DNA of 64,000 bases from Falsirhodobacter sp. 20TX0035 (GTDB lineage Bacteria; Pseudomonadota; Alphaproteobacteria; Rhodobacterales; Rhodobacteraceae). Where the stretch lies: NCBI RefSeq assembly GCF_028307215.1, contig NZ_JAQMHV010000001.1, forward strand, positions 620,001-684,000, in the 5' to 3' direction. Below are positions 10,973-22,026 of the stretch, piece after piece (positions within the stretch are counted from its first letter, which is position 1; each line of letters starts with the position of its first letter). A program made the position numbers and the translations under genes. The notes below the pieces were generated by a model. That model searched no databases, was not told the DNA's origin, and saw only the letters and a list, made by a program, of their open reading frames with translations.

Positions 10973-12309
10973 GAGCGGTAGTCGGCGTTGATGTCGATGT
11001 AGCGATGGGTCAGGTCGCAGGTCCAGACCGTGCGGGCCGCACGCCCCATACCCAGATCCACAGTGATGATCAGCTCGTCGCCCTTCATGTAGGCGGCGGC
11101 CTCCTCCTCGGAATAGGACGGGCTGCGCCATCCCTTTTCCGCCAGAACCATGTCGCCCAAGCTGATCTTCAGCTTGTCGCGATCGGCCGAGGCGCCGGAT
11201 TTGCCCACCGCCATCACGATGCGGCCCCAGTTCGGATCCTCGCCCGCAATGGCGGTCTTCACCAGCGGCGAATTTGCAATGGCCATGGCCACGCGATGCG
11301 CGTCCTCGGGCGTGGCGGCGCGGGTCACGCGCACTTCCACGAATTTCGTGGCCCCTTCGCCGTCCTTGACGACCTGCTGGGCCAAATCCAGCATCACGCC
11401 CTTCAGTGCGGCCTCGAAAGCCTGCGCGACCGGGCCGGACTTCACCTCGGCCGCAGCACTCTTGCCCGTGGCCGCCAGGATCAGCGAGTCGGAGGTGGAG
11501 GTGTCGCTGTCCACCGTGATGGCGTTGAACGTGGTTTCCACCTGCCGCGACAGCATCGCCTGCAGGCGGACCGGCGCGATCTTGGCGTCGGTGAAGATGT
11601 AGACGAGCATCGTCGCCATGTCGGGCGCGATCATCCCCGATCCCTTGGCGATGCCCGCGATGCGGATCTCGCCCCCCTCGCCCTGCACGGTGGCCGAGGC
11701 GCCCTTGGGGAAGGTGTCGGTCGTCATGATGGCGCGAGCCGCCATCTCGATCCCGTGGGGGTCGAGGCCGTTCACAAGGTCGTCCACCCTAGACACGATC
11801 CGGTCATGCGGCAGCGGTTCCCCGATGACGCCGGTGGAGGAGGAGAAGACCCGGCTTTGCGGCAGGTCCAAAGCCGTGGCGACGGCCCCCGTCACCGCTT
11901 CCACCGACCGGACGCCGGCGCGGCCGGTGAAGGCGTTGGAGTTGCCGGAGTTCACGAGGATCGCGGCCCCCGCCCCCCGCGGCACGTCCACCTTCAGCTT
12001 CGCCTGGCAGTCCAGCACCGACGCCGACCGGGTGGAGGAGCGGGTGAACGCCCCCGCTACCGCCGTGCCACCGGCCAGCCGGATCAGGGTCACGTCGGTG
12101 CGGCCGGCATAGCGCACGCCCGCCTCCACCGCCGAAAATTCGACCCCCGCAATGTCCGGCAATGCGGGGAATCCGTTTTTGGGCGCCAAGGGCGAGACCG
12201 TCTTCACCTTGGCCGGCTTGGCCACCGGTGCGGTGTCCAGCTTGGCCTTGGCCTTGCTCAGCTTCTTCTTCAGCGTTTTCGCTTCGGCCTTCCAGTCGGT
12301 CTTCGCCAT
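10969..12309 (-). CDS. argJ: Bifunctional glutamate N-acetyltransferase / amino-acid N-acetyltransferase
   Basis: Transfers acetyl groups between N-acetylornithine and glutamate in arginine biosynthesis. The precursor self-cleaves before a conserved threonine; here the ATML motif places the cut between Ala232 and Thr233, giving alpha and beta chains. The nucleophile region and the LVNSGNSNAFTG motif (119-129) are intact. Unusual: the first 38 or so residues are a Lys/Ala-rich extension (KTLKKKLSKAKAKL) before the catalytic domain begins at SPLAPKNGFP. Next upstream on the strand is the ppiC-type gene 11 bases away; mutT overlaps downstream. Confidence 0.95.
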   Translation of the reverse strand: MAKTDWKAEAKTLKKKLSKAKAKLDTAPVAKPAKVKTVSPLAPKNGFPALPDIAGVEFSAVEAGVRYAGRTDVTLIRLAGGTAVAGAFTRSSTRSASVLDCQAKLKVDVPRGAGAAILVNSGNSNAFTGRAGVRSVEAVTGAVATALDLPQSRVFSSSTGVIGEPLPHDRIVSRVDDLVNGLDPHGIEMAARAIMTTDTFPKGASATVQGEGGEIRIAGIAKGSGMIAPDMATMLVYIFTDAKIAPVRLQAMLSRQVETTFNAITVDSDTSTSDSLILAATGKSAAAEVKSGPVAQAFEAALKGVMLDLAQQVVKDGEGATKFVEVRVTRAATPEDAHRVAMAIANSPLVKTAIAGEDPNWGRIVMAVGKSGASADRDKLKISLGDMVLAEKGWRSPSYSEEEAAAYMKGDELIITVDLGMGRAARTVWTCDLTHRYIDINADYRS

Positions 12310-12320
12310 GACGCGCTCCC

Positions 12321-13211
12321 TCAGTTGTCGATCAGGGCATCGTTGCGAATGACGGCCGGGTCAAGCCCCTCGCCAGGACGCGCCACATCGGCGGCGCCTT
12401 CAAGCTCGGCCAGCTTCTCGGTCACGGCCTTCTGCTGGATCTCCTGCGTCAGCTCCTCGCGGACGTCGTCCAGCGTGGGCTTCTCGGCCTCGCGCGTGTC
12501 GTTCAGCTTGATCACATGCCAGCCGAACTGCGTCTGCACCGGTTCCGACACCTCGCCGACCTTCATCGCGGCCACGGCGTTCTGGAACGGCTCGATCATC
12601 ATGCCGGGACCGAACCAGCCAAGGTCGCCGCCGTTCTGGGCCGCGCTGTCGGTGGATTTTTCCTTGGCCACCTCGGCGAAGTCCGCGCCGTCGTCCAGCT
12701 GTTGCTTCACGGCCTTGGCCTCTTCCTCGGTCGCGACCAGGATGTGGGCGGCGCTGTATTCGGTCTGCGGCTCGGCATTGGCGTATTTTTCGTCATAGGC
12801 CGCCTGCAGCGTCTCGTCGGTCACGGCGGCGGCGGCCAGCTCTTCCAGCGCCTTCGCGGCAAGGTAGGACTGACGCTCGATCTCCATCGCGATCTCGTCC
12901 TTGGGGGTCATCTTGTCGGCCACGGTGTCGGCCAGCGCCTGCTGCTGGATCAGCTGTTCCAGCACCCCCTTGAACAGCTGGTCGTCCGGAAGCTGCTGAT
13001 ACTGCGCCGGGAGGCGCTGGCGCAGGACCAGCATCTGGCCCAGCGTGATGTCGGTGCCGTTGACGGTGGCCACCACGGTGTCCGCCTTGGCGTCGGAGGC
13101 CGCGGTCGTGGCGGTCGTCGCGGGCGCCGAAGGCTGCGCCTCTTGCGCGAAGGTGGGCGCGGCAAGGGCCAGCGCGATCGCCGTGGCGCCAAGAAGGGTT
13201 TTTGTCAGCAT
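12321..13211 (-). CDS. Periplasmic PpiC-type (parvulin) peptidyl-prolyl isomerase
   Basis: Folding helper of the periplasm. A signal peptide (MLTKTLLGATAIALALAAPTFA) ends around residue 22; the parvulin domain follows at about 135-235 with AAHILV, GDLGWFGPGMM and FGWHVIKL motifs. The ATG at 13211 is chosen because GGAG lies 6 bases upstream; the in-frame ATG at 13217 touches that site directly. Residues 23-45 are a low-complexity Ala/Thr linker. It is the first gene of the ppiC-argJ-mutT run and is divergent from secA, a sensible pairing since both act on exported proteins. Confidence 0.9.
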   Translation of the reverse strand: MLTKTLLGATAIALALAAPTFAQEAQPSAPATTATTAASDAKADTVVATVNGTDITLGQMLVLRQRLPAQYQQLPDDQLFKGVLEQLIQQQALADTVADKMTPKDEIAMEIERQSYLAAKALEELAAAAVTDETLQAAYDEKYANAEPQTEYSAAHILVATEEEAKAVKQQLDDGADFAEVAKEKSTDSAAQNGGDLGWFGPGMMIEPFQNAVAAMKVGEVSEPVQTQFGWHVIKLNDTREAEKPTLDDVREELTQEIQQKAVTEKLAELEGAADVARPGEGLDPAVIRNDALIDN

Positions 13212-13248
13212 CGTCATCTCCGGTTGGGCCGCGCAGGGTTGCGCAACG

Positions 13249-13277
13249 TTGACTTGGCTTCGGCCGCCCCTTACATC
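13249..13277 (+). promoter_or_regulatory. Candidate secA promoter
   Basis: TTGACT (13249-13254), 17-base spacer, TACATC (13272-13277), about 130 bases before the secA start. Confidence 0.4.
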
Positions 13278-13405
13278 GCTACACGCACGAGCGCGGGGCC
13301 GCCGGGCCTTTACACCGTTGTATGCAGCGGCGAAAAGACGGGCAAGGCCGCAGCCTCACACGATCTTGTCACGAGACCCCGCATCCGGGGCCCATCGGAG
13401 AAAAC

Positions 13406-16111
13406 ATGCTCGGTTTCGGAAATCTCGCCCGGGTGGTCTTTGGCAGCCCCAACGACCGCATCGTCAAATCGGTCCGCCCGCTGGTCGCGCAGATCAACGC
13501 GCTGGAGCCGGAGTTCAAGGCGCTGAGCGATCAGGGCCTGAAGGACAAGACGGCCGAACTGCAAGGGCGCGCCCGCGCCGGCGAAAGCTTGGATGACCTT
13601 CTGCCCGAAGCCTTTGCCAATTGCCGCGAAGGCGCACGCCGGGCCATCGGCCTGCGCGCCTATGACGTGCAGCTGATGGGCGGGATCTTCCTGCACAAGG
13701 GCAACATCGCCGAAATGAAGACGGGCGAGGGCAAGACGCTGGTGTCCACCTTCCCCGCCTATCTGAACGCGCTGACCGGCAAGGGCGTCCATGTCGTGAC
13801 GGTCAACGACTATCTGGCCAAGCGCGACGCGGCCTGGATGTCGAAGGTGCACGGCCAACTGGGCCTGACGGTGGGCGTGGTTTATCCCTTCCAGCCCGAG
13901 GACGAGAAGCGGCACGCCTATCGCTGCGACATCACCTATGCCACCAACAACGAACTGGGCTTCGACTATCTTCGCGACAACATGAAGAACGCGATCGAGG
14001 ACATGGCGCAGCGCGGCCACAACTACGCCATCGTCGACGAGGTGGACAGCATCCTCATCGACGAGGCGCGGACGCCGCTGATCATCTCCGGCCCCTCGCA
14101 GGACCGTTCCGACCTTTACATGGCGGTGGACAAGGTGATCCCGTCGGTCCAGGCCGAGCATTTCAAGCTGGACGAGAAGACGCGCAACGTGACCTTCACC
14201 GAGGAAGGCAACGAGTTCATCGAAGACGAGCTGAAGCGCGTGGGCCTTCTGCCGGTGGACCAATCGCTCTACGATCCTGAAAGCACCACGCTGGTGCACC
14301 ACGTCACGCAGGCGCTGCGGGCCCACAAGCTGTACCAGAAGGATCAGCACTACATCGTCCGCGATGAAGAAGTGATGCTGATCGACGAATTCACCGGCCG
14401 GATGATGAAGGGCCGCCGCCTGTCCGAAGGCCTGCACCAAGCGATCGAGGCCAAGGAAGGCGTCAAGATCCAGCCCGAGAACGTGACCCTCGCGTCCGTC
14501 ACCTTCCAGAACTACTTCCGCCTTTACGACAAGCTGTCGGGCATGACCGGCACGGCCGTGACCGAGGCTGAGGAGTTCATGGAGATCTACAAGCTGGGCG
14601 TGGTCGAGGTTCCGACCAACCGCGGCGTGAACCGCACCGACGAGCATGACCAGGTGTTCCGCACGGCGCGCGAGAAGTATCAGGGCGTCGTCGCCTCCAT
14701 CAAGGAGGCGCACGCCAAGCAGCAGCCCATCCTCGTCGGCACCACGTCGATCGAGAAGTCCGAGATGCTGTCGCAGATGCTGACGGCCGAAGGCATCGCC
14801 CACAACGTCCTGAACGCGCGCCAGCACGAGCAGGAGGCCCAGATCGTGGCCGATGCGGGCAAGCTGGGCGCCGTCACCATCGCCACCAACATGGCCGGCC
14901 GCGGCACCGACATCCAGCTGGGCGGCAACGTGGACATGAAGGTGATGGAGGCGCTGGCCGCCGATCCCGACGCCGACCCCGACACACTGCGCGCCCGGAT
15001 CGAGGCGGAGCACGCCGAGGAAAAGGCCCGCGTGCTGGAATCGGGCGGCCTGTTCGTGCTGGCCACGGAACGTCACGAATCCCGCCGGATCGACAACCAG
15101 CTGCGCGGCCGTTCGGGCCGTCAGGGCGATCCCGGCCGTTCCGCCTTCTTCCTGTCTCTGGAAGACGACCTGATGCGCATCTTCGGGTCCGAGCGTCTGG
15201 ACAAGGTCCTGTCGACGCTGGGCATGAAGGAAGGCGAGGCGATCGTGCACCCCTGGGTGAACAAGTCGCTGGAAAAGGCGCAGGCCAAGGTCGAAGGCCG
15301 CAACTTCGACATGCGCAAGAACCTCCTGAAGTTCGACGACGTAATGAACGACCAGCGCAAGGCGATCTTCAGCCAGCGGATGGAGATCATGGCCGCCGAG
15401 GACCTGTCGGAGATCGCGCAGGACATGCGTCATCAGGTGATCGAGGATCTGGTGGACGAACACATGCCGCCGAAATCCTATTCGGACAGCTGGGAGGTCG
15501 AGGCCCTGCACGCGGCTGTCCAGGAAAAGCTGACGCTGGACCTGCCCATCGCCGCCTGGGCGGCCGAGGAGGGCGTGGATCAGAACGACATCCGCGACCG
15601 CATCTTCGCCGCCTCGGACGAGATGATGGCCGAAAAGCTGGCGCAGTTCGGCCCCGAGCAGATGAAGATGATCGAAAAGCAGGTCCTGCTTCAGGCCATC
15701 GACACCAAGTGGCGCGAACACCTGCTGACGCTGGAGCATCTGCGTTCGGTGGTGGGCTTCCGCGGCTATGCCCAGCGCGACCCGCTGTCGGAGTACAAGA
15801 CCGAAGGCTTCTCGCTGTTCGAGACGATGCTGGAAACCCTGCGTCAGGACGTGACCCAGCGTTTGTCGCAGATCCGCCCGCTGACCGAGGAAGAGCGTCA
15901 GGCGATGCTGGCCCAGATGATGCAGGAACGCGGCATCACCATCCAGCAGGCCCCCGCCGCCGATCCGGAGCCGGAAGCGCCGGCGGTGACGCAGGAACAG
16001 GGCCCGTCCGACGACATCGACCCGTCGGTCTGGGGCGAGGTGGGCCGGAACGACCCCTGCCCCTGCGGGTCCGGAGAGAAGTTCAAGCACTGCCACGGCC
16101 GTCTGGCCTGA
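13406..16111 (+). CDS. secA: Preprotein translocase ATPase SecA
   Basis: Motor that drives unfolded preproteins through SecYEG. 901 residues with Walker A GEGKT (107-111), the [15 protein letters not shown] Walker B region (about 212-226), [10 protein letters not shown] and the [11 protein letters not shown] helicase motifs, and the C-terminal zinc-binding SEC-C motif [14 protein letters not shown] used for SecB and lipid contacts. Start at 13406 ([13 protein letters not shown]) is supported by GGAG at 13397-13400; the frame is open 28 codons upstream without family match. Ends 8 bases before a strong terminator shared with radC. Confidence 0.98.
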   Translation: MLGFGNLARVVFGSPNDRIVKSVRPLVAQINALEPEFKALSDQGLKDKTAELQGRARAGESLDDLLPEAFANCREGARRAIGLRAYDVQLMGGIFLHKGNIAEMKTGEGKTLVSTFPAYLNALTGKGVHVVTVNDYLAKRDAAWMSKVHGQLGLTVGVVYPFQPEDEKRHAYRCDITYATNNELGFDYLRDNMKNAIEDMAQRGHNYAIVDEVDSILIDEARTPLIISGPSQDRSDLYMAVDKVIPSVQAEHFKLDEKTRNVTFTEEGNEFIEDELKRVGLLPVDQSLYDPESTTLVHHVTQALRAHKLYQKDQHYIVRDEEVMLIDEFTGRMMKGRRLSEGLHQAIEAKEGVKIQPENVTLASVTFQNYFRLYDKLSGMTGTAVTEAEEFMEIYKLGVVEVPTNRGVNRTDEHDQVFRTAREKYQGVVASIKEAHAKQQPILVGTTSIEKSEMLSQMLTAEGIAHNVLNARQHEQEAQIVADAGKLGAVTIATNMAGRGTDIQLGGNVDMKVMEALAADPDADPDTLRARIEAEHAEEKARVLESGGLFVLATERHESRRIDNQLRGRSGRQGDPGRSAFFLSLEDDLMRIFGSERLDKVLSTLGMKEGEAIVHPWVNKSLEKAQAKVEGRNFDMRKNLLKFDDVMNDQRKAIFSQRMEIMAAEDLSEIAQDMRHQVIEDLVDEHMPPKSYSDSWEVEALHAAVQEKLTLDLPIAAWAAEEGVDQNDIRDRIFAASDEMMAEKLAQFGPEQMKMIEKQVLLQAIDTKWREHLLTLEHLRSVVGFRGYAQRDPLSEYKTEGFSLFETMLETLRQDVTQRLSQIRPLTEEERQAMLAQMMQERGITIQQAPAADPEPEAPAVTQEQGPSDDIDPSVWGEVGRNDPCPCGSGEKFKHCHGRLA

Positions 16112-16118
16112 CCTTGCA

Positions 16119-16144
16119 AAGGCGCCCCGAGGGGCGCCTTTTTC
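16119..16144. terminator. Bidirectional terminator between secA and radC
   Basis: AAGGCGCCCC (16119-16128) pairs with GGGGCGCCTT (16131-16140), with T residues to 16143. The stem's far side touches the radC stop codon. Confidence 0.8.
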
Positions 16145-16889
16145 ACAGGTAGCCGGCGGACCGGAAGGAGAGTTCCCGCTCTTTCCCGATGATCAGGTGG
16201 TCGTGCAGGGTCACGCCCAGCACCTGCCCCGCATCCTGGATCTGGATGGTCATGGAAATGTCGGCCTGCGAGGGCGTCGGATCCCCCGAAGGGTGGTTGT
16301 GCACCACGATGATGGCCGAGGCGTTGAGTTCCAGCGCCCGCTTCATCACTTCGCGCGGATAGACGGGAACGTGGTCGACGGTGCCCTTGCCCTGCTCCTC
16401 GTCCGCGATCAGGACGTTCTTGCGGTCCAGATACAGCACCCGGAACTGCTCCGTCTCGCGGTGCGCCATGGCGGTGTGGCAGTAGTCGACCAGCGCGTCC
16501 CAGGACGACAGGACGGGACGGTGCATGACGCGCGCGCGCATCATCCGCTGGGCCACGGCCTCCAGGATCTTCAGGTCCTGCACCACCGCTTCCCCCACGC
16601 CCTTGACCATCATCAACCGGGACGGCGGGGCGGTGACCACGCGGTTCAGGTCGCCGAACGTGTCCAGCAGCAGGCGGGCCAGCGGCTTCACGTCCTGCCG
16701 GGGGATGGCGCGGAACAGCAGCAGCTCCAGCAGCTCGTAATCGGGCATGGGCACGGCCCCGCCCTCCATGAAGCGGGCGCGCAGGCGCTTGCGGTGATCG
16801 GCGATGTAGGACGGCAGCTTGCCCGCGACCGGCACGGGGATGGCCTCATCCTCATCGAACAGGCGCGGGGCTTCGTGAAAGGATTTCAT
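16143..16889 (-). CDS. radC: RadC-family JAB/MPN domain protein
   Basis: 248 residues. The N-terminal half (about 45-120) has a helix-hairpin-helix segment (VKGVGEAVVQDLKILEAV), and the C-terminal half is a JAB metalloprotease-like domain with the metal motif HNHPSGDPTPSQAD (about 199-212). The name comes from a repair phenotype later assigned elsewhere; the real function is unsettled, with roles proposed in DNA metabolism. Convergent with secA; no operon partner. Confidence 0.9.
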   Translation of the reverse strand: MKSFHEAPRLFDEDEAIPVPVAGKLPSYIADHRKRLRARFMEGGAVPMPDYELLELLLFRAIPRQDVKPLARLLLDTFGDLNRVVTAPPSRLMMVKGVGEAVVQDLKILEAVAQRMMRARVMHRPVLSSWDALVDYCHTAMAHRETEQFRVLYLDRKNVLIADEEQGKGTVDHVPVYPREVMKRALELNASAIIVVHNHPSGDPTPSQADISMTIQIQDAGQVLGVTLHDHLIIGKERELSFRSAGYL

Positions 16890-16928
16890 GCGCCGGAAGA
16901 TGCGCCAGCATCCTTACCAAAAGGTTAA

Positions 16929-16946
16929 GGGCGCCCGAAGGCGCCC
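16929..16946 (-). terminator. Hairpin ending dnaKJ transcription
   Basis: GGGCGCC (16929-16935) and GGCGCCC (16940-16946) form a 7-bp stem with a TTCG loop on the minus strand, 7 bases after the dnaJ stop, followed by a short T-rich stretch. Confidence 0.65.
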
Positions 16947-16952
16947 CCGTCG

Positions 16953-18092
16953 TCAGCTTTTCATCCCGTCCCAGAAGCCCTTCACCTTGGAAAAGAAGCT
17001 CTTGCCTTCGGGGTTGTTGTCGGCCGACAGGGTGTCGAACTCCCGCAGGATCTCCTTCTGGCGGGCGGTCAGGTTCACCGGGGTTTCCACCGCCAGCTCG
17101 ATCAGCATGTCGCCTTGGCCGGCGCCGCGCAGGGCGGGCATGCCCTTGCCGCGCAGGCGCATCTGCTTGCCGGTCTGGCTGCCCGCGGGCACCTTCACCC
17201 GGCTCATGCCGCCGTCGATTGTCGGCACCTCCACCTCGCCGCCCAAGGCCGCGGTCGCCACCGACACCGGCACCCGGCAGAACAGGTTCACGCCGTCTCG
17301 CTGGAAGATCGCGTGCTCGCGCACCTCGATGAAGATGTAAAGATCGCCCGAGGGTCCGCCGCGCAGACCGGCCTCCCCCTCGCCCGCCAGACGGATGCGC
17401 GTTCCGGTTTCCACCCCCTTGGGGATGTTCACCGACAGCGAGCGTTCCTTTTCCACCCGACCGACGCCGTGGCAGACCTTGCAGGGGTTCTTGATGATCT
17501 GGCCCAGACCGTTGCAGGTCGGGCAGGTGCGTTCCACCGTGAAGAAGCCCTGCTGCGCGCGCACCTTGCCCATGCCGGCGCAGGTGGGGCAGGTTACGGG
17601 TTCCGCCCCGCCTTCGGCGCCCGTGCCGTGGCAGGCGTCGCAGGCGGTGGAGGATGGCACGTCGATCGTCTTCTGCGACCCGAGGAACGCCTCTTCCAGC
17701 GAGATGCGGAGGTTGTAGCGCAGGTCCGACCCGCGCTGCACGCGGCTGCGGGCCTGCCCGCGGCCCATGAAGTCGCCGAACAGATCCTCGAACACGTCCG
17801 AGAAGGCCGATCCAAAATCGCCCTGCTGGCCATAGCCGCCGCCCTGGCGCGGGCCGCCCATGCCGCCTTCAAAGGCCGCATGACCGAAGCGGTCGTAGGC
17901 CGCCTTCTTGTCGGCGTCCTTCAGGACGTCATAGGCCTCGTTCACTTCCTTGAACTGCGCTTCCGCCTCCGGATTGGCCGCGTTGCGGTCCGGGTGCAGT
18001 TCCTTGGCCTTGGTGCGGTAGGCCTTCTTCAGCTCCTCGGCCGAAGCGCCCTTGGCGACACCAAGCACATCGTAATAGTCACGTTTTGCCAT
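16953..18092 (-). CDS. dnaJ: Chaperone protein DnaJ
   Basis: Co-chaperone that loads substrates on DnaK and stimulates its ATPase. 379 residues: J domain (1-70) with the HPD tripeptide in [13 protein letters not shown], Gly/Phe-rich linker (about 75-125), four zinc-finger repeats of the CxxCxGxG type ([32 protein letters not shown]; about 145-210), then the C-terminal substrate-binding domains. Sits 69 bases behind dnaK and is most likely co-transcribed from its promoter. Confidence 0.97.
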   Translation of the reverse strand: MAKRDYYDVLGVAKGASAEELKKAYRTKAKELHPDRNAANPEAEAQFKEVNEAYDVLKDADKKAAYDRFGHAAFEGGMGGPRQGGGYGQQGDFGSAFSDVFEDLFGDFMGRGQARSRVQRGSDLRYNLRISLEEAFLGSQKTIDVPSSTACDACHGTGAEGGAEPVTCPTCAGMGKVRAQQGFFTVERTCPTCNGLGQIIKNPCKVCHGVGRVEKERSLSVNIPKGVETGTRIRLAGEGEAGLRGGPSGDLYIFIEVREHAIFQRDGVNLFCRVPVSVATAALGGEVEVPTIDGGMSRVKVPAGSQTGKQMRLRGKGMPALRGAGQGDMLIELAVETPVNLTARQKEILREFDTLSADNNPEGKSFFSKVKGFWDGMKS

Positions 18093-18161
18093 TCGGGGTC
18101 CTCTATGAGGCGAGGCGGCCCGTTCCCGGACCGCCCCTCCCTTACATCCGATCCCGGAGGA

Positions 18162-20066
<1,905 letters not shown>

Positions 20067-20181
20067 ATTCATGCACCTCTACTTGCGGCGATATTATGAG
20101 GTCCAGGTCCGTACACGGCCCCTGGCCCCGATCCCAGATGCGGCCGACCGGGGCGGACGCCCCATCCGGCTACGGTTCGGT

Positions 20182-20210
20182 ATATAAGGAGGGCGTTTTG
20201 GGGCTGCAAG
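20182..20210 (-). promoter_or_regulatory. Candidate RpoH (sigma-32) promoter of dnaKJ
   Basis: On the minus strand CTTGCAG (20210-20204), a 15-base spacer and CTTATAT (20188-20182), close to the alphaproteobacterial heat-shock pattern CTTG...CCTATNT. It leaves a leader of about 105 bases before dnaK. Confidence 0.65.
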
Positions 20211-20228
20211 CGTCACGCCCGTGTGAAG

Positions 20229-21206
20229 TCAGGGGAAATTCGTTCGAAACCCGTCCATCGCCTCCACCAGCGCCTGGCTGATGCCGGGTTCCGACAGCGC
20301 GTGGCCCGCCATCGGAACCATGTGCAGGTCCGCCCCGCCCCATCCCGCCGCCAGCCGCCGGGCCGACACGGGCGGGCAGATCATGTCCAGCCGCCCCTGC
20401 ACGATGACGGCGGGCAGATGTTCGATCATGCGGCGGTTGCGCAGGATCCATTCGTCGCCGTCCAGAAAGCAGCGATGGGTGAAATAGTGGTTCTCCAGCC
20501 GGGCGAAGGTGCGGGCGTAATCGGAGGGCGCCTCTCCGGGCACCCCGTCATACTGGACCGACGCCAACGCGTTTTCCCAGTTGGCCCACAGCCGGCCCAT
20601 CCGCGCTTCCTCGGCCCGGTCGCCGGAAAACAGGCGGCGGTGATAGGCCGCGATCAGGTCCCCGCGCTCCGCCTCGGGGATGGGGGCGACGAACCGCTCC
20701 CACATCTCGGGGAAGAAGCGCGCGGCGCCCCCGCCATAGAACCACTCGAGTTCGGCCTGCGAGCCGAGGAACACGCCGCGCAGCGCCAGTGCGCGCACCC
20801 GCTCGGGATGGGTGATGGCATAGATCAGCGCCAGCGTGGCGCCCCAGCTTCCGCCGAACAGGATAAACCGCTCGATCCCCAGCCGGTCGCGAAGGCGTTC
20901 GATGTCGGCGATCAGGTGCCAGGTGGTGTTGGCCTCCACCTCGGCGGTGGGGCGGGACCGGCCGCAGCCGCGCTGGTCGAACATCACCACGCGGTAATGG
21001 GAGGGGTCGAAGAAGCGCCGCATGGTGGGCGAACAGCCGCCCCCCGGGCCGCCATGCAGGACCAGAACCGGCACGCCTTCCAGGTGGCCCGACTGCTCCA
21101 CATAGATCTGGTGGCCGTCGCCAACCTCCATCATCCGCTGATCGAACGGCTCGATCGGCGGATAAAGGGTGCCGCCTGCGCGTTTTTGGCCTGATCTGTG
21201 ATCCAT
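20229..21206 (-). CDS. pip: Proline iminopeptidase (alpha/beta hydrolase)
   Basis: Removes N-terminal proline from peptides in the cytosol. 325 residues with the oxyanion motif HGGPGGG (about 51-57), DQRGCGRS, the nucleophile elbow GGSWGATLAL with Ser in the centre, and the C-terminal catalytic His in MAGHALSE. The TLYPPIEPFDQ segment near the N-terminus is typical of the family, so the start at 21206 (MDHRSGQKRAGG) seems right although its ribosome-binding site is weak. Divergent from ubiG over 57 bases. Confidence 0.93.
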   Translation of the reverse strand: MDHRSGQKRAGGTLYPPIEPFDQRMMEVGDGHQIYVEQSGHLEGVPVLVLHGGPGGGCSPTMRRFFDPSHYRVVMFDQRGCGRSRPTAEVEANTTWHLIADIERLRDRLGIERFILFGGSWGATLALIYAITHPERVRALALRGVFLGSQAELEWFYGGGAARFFPEMWERFVAPIPEAERGDLIAAYHRRLFSGDRAEEARMGRLWANWENALASVQYDGVPGEAPSDYARTFARLENHYFTHRCFLDGDEWILRNRRMIEHLPAVIVQGRLDMICPPVSARRLAAGWGGADLHMVPMAGHALSEPGISQALVEAMDGFRTNFP

Positions 21207-21263
21207 CACCGGCCTATATAGCGGGAAGCCCCGCGCTGTCGCGCCAAAAAGCAGGAGTTTGCG

Positions 21264-21998
21264 ATGACCACCACGATCGACGCCGCCGAGGTCGCGAAGT
21301 TCGAAGCGATGGCCGCCGAATGGTGGGACGTGAACGGCAAGTTCAAGCCGCTGCACCAGATGAACCCCTGCCGTCTGGACTACATCACCGGCCAGATCGC
21401 GATGGAGTTCGACCGCGACCTGACCGCCGCCCTTCCCTTTGAAGGGCTCCGCATCCTCGACATCGGGTGCGGTGGCGGTCTTTTGTCCGAACCGATGGCG
21501 CGGCTGGGGGCCACGGTGGTGGGCGCCGACGCCGCCCCGCGCAACATCCCCGTGGCGCAGCTGCACGCCGAACAGTCGGGCCTGTCCATCGATTATCGCC
21601 ACACCACGGCCGAGGCGATGGCCGAGGCGGGCGAACAGTTCGACGTCGTTCTGAACATGGAGGTGGTGGAGCATGTGGCCGATCCGGCCGCCTATCTGCG
21701 CGCCTGTCACGATCTGCTGCGGCCGGGCGGGCTGATGATCTGCTCCACCCTGAACCGGAACGCGAAAAGCTTCGCCATGGCCATCGTGGGGGCCGAATGG
21801 GTCATGCGCTGGCTTCCGAAGGGCACGCATGACTGGAAGAAGTTCATCACCCCGGACGAGCTTTACGCCCTTCTGCGCGGCGCGGGGCTGGACCCGGTGG
21901 ACCGCAAGGGCATGGTCTTCAACCCCGTGGGCTGGTCGTGGAGCCTGTCGCCCCGCGACCTGTCGGTGAACTACGTCACGGCCAGCGTCCGCCGCTGA
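21264..21998 (+). CDS. ubiG: Ubiquinone biosynthesis O-methyltransferase
   Basis: SAM-dependent enzyme that performs both O-methylations of ubiquinone synthesis. 244 residues with SAM motif [14 protein letters not shown] (about 65-77), motif II region [11 protein letters not shown], and the family's N-terminal [22 protein letters not shown] and C-terminal [11 protein letters not shown] ribosome-binding GCAGGAG precedes the ATG. It stands alone, facing xylB convergently. Confidence 0.95.
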   Translation: MTTTIDAAEVAKFEAMAAEWWDVNGKFKPLHQMNPCRLDYITGQIAMEFDRDLTAALPFEGLRILDIGCGGGLLSEPMARLGATVVGADAAPRNIPVAQLHAEQSGLSIDYRHTTAEAMAEAGEQFDVVLNMEVVEHVADPAAYLRACHDLLRPGGLMICSTLNRNAKSFAMAIVGAEWVMRWLPKGTHDWKKFITPDELYALLRGAGLDPVDRKGMVFNPVGWSWSLSPRDLSVNYVTASVRR

Positions 21999-22004
21999 TC
22001 CCTG

Positions 22005-22026
22005 CCGGGGGCCTCACAGCCCCCGG
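22005..22026. terminator. GC-rich hairpin between ubiG and xylB
   Basis: CCGGGGGC (22005-22012) pairs with GCCCCCGG (22019-22026). The xylB stop codon lies in the loop. There is no T-run on either side, so termination strength is uncertain. Confidence 0.45.

Noticed and set aside
10163-10981. A plus-strand open frame of about 270 codons between infB and argJ
   Set aside because: It runs through two terminators and antisense to the 47-codon gene and mutT, without a ribosome-binding site.
13310-16096. A 900-codon open frame on the minus strand opposite secA
   Set aside because: It mirrors secA codon by codon, is His/Gly/Arg/Val-rich and has no ribosome-binding site; it is a by-product of high-GC third positions. 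The same applies to the long antisense frames opposite nusA, infB, dnaK-dnaJ and tamB.
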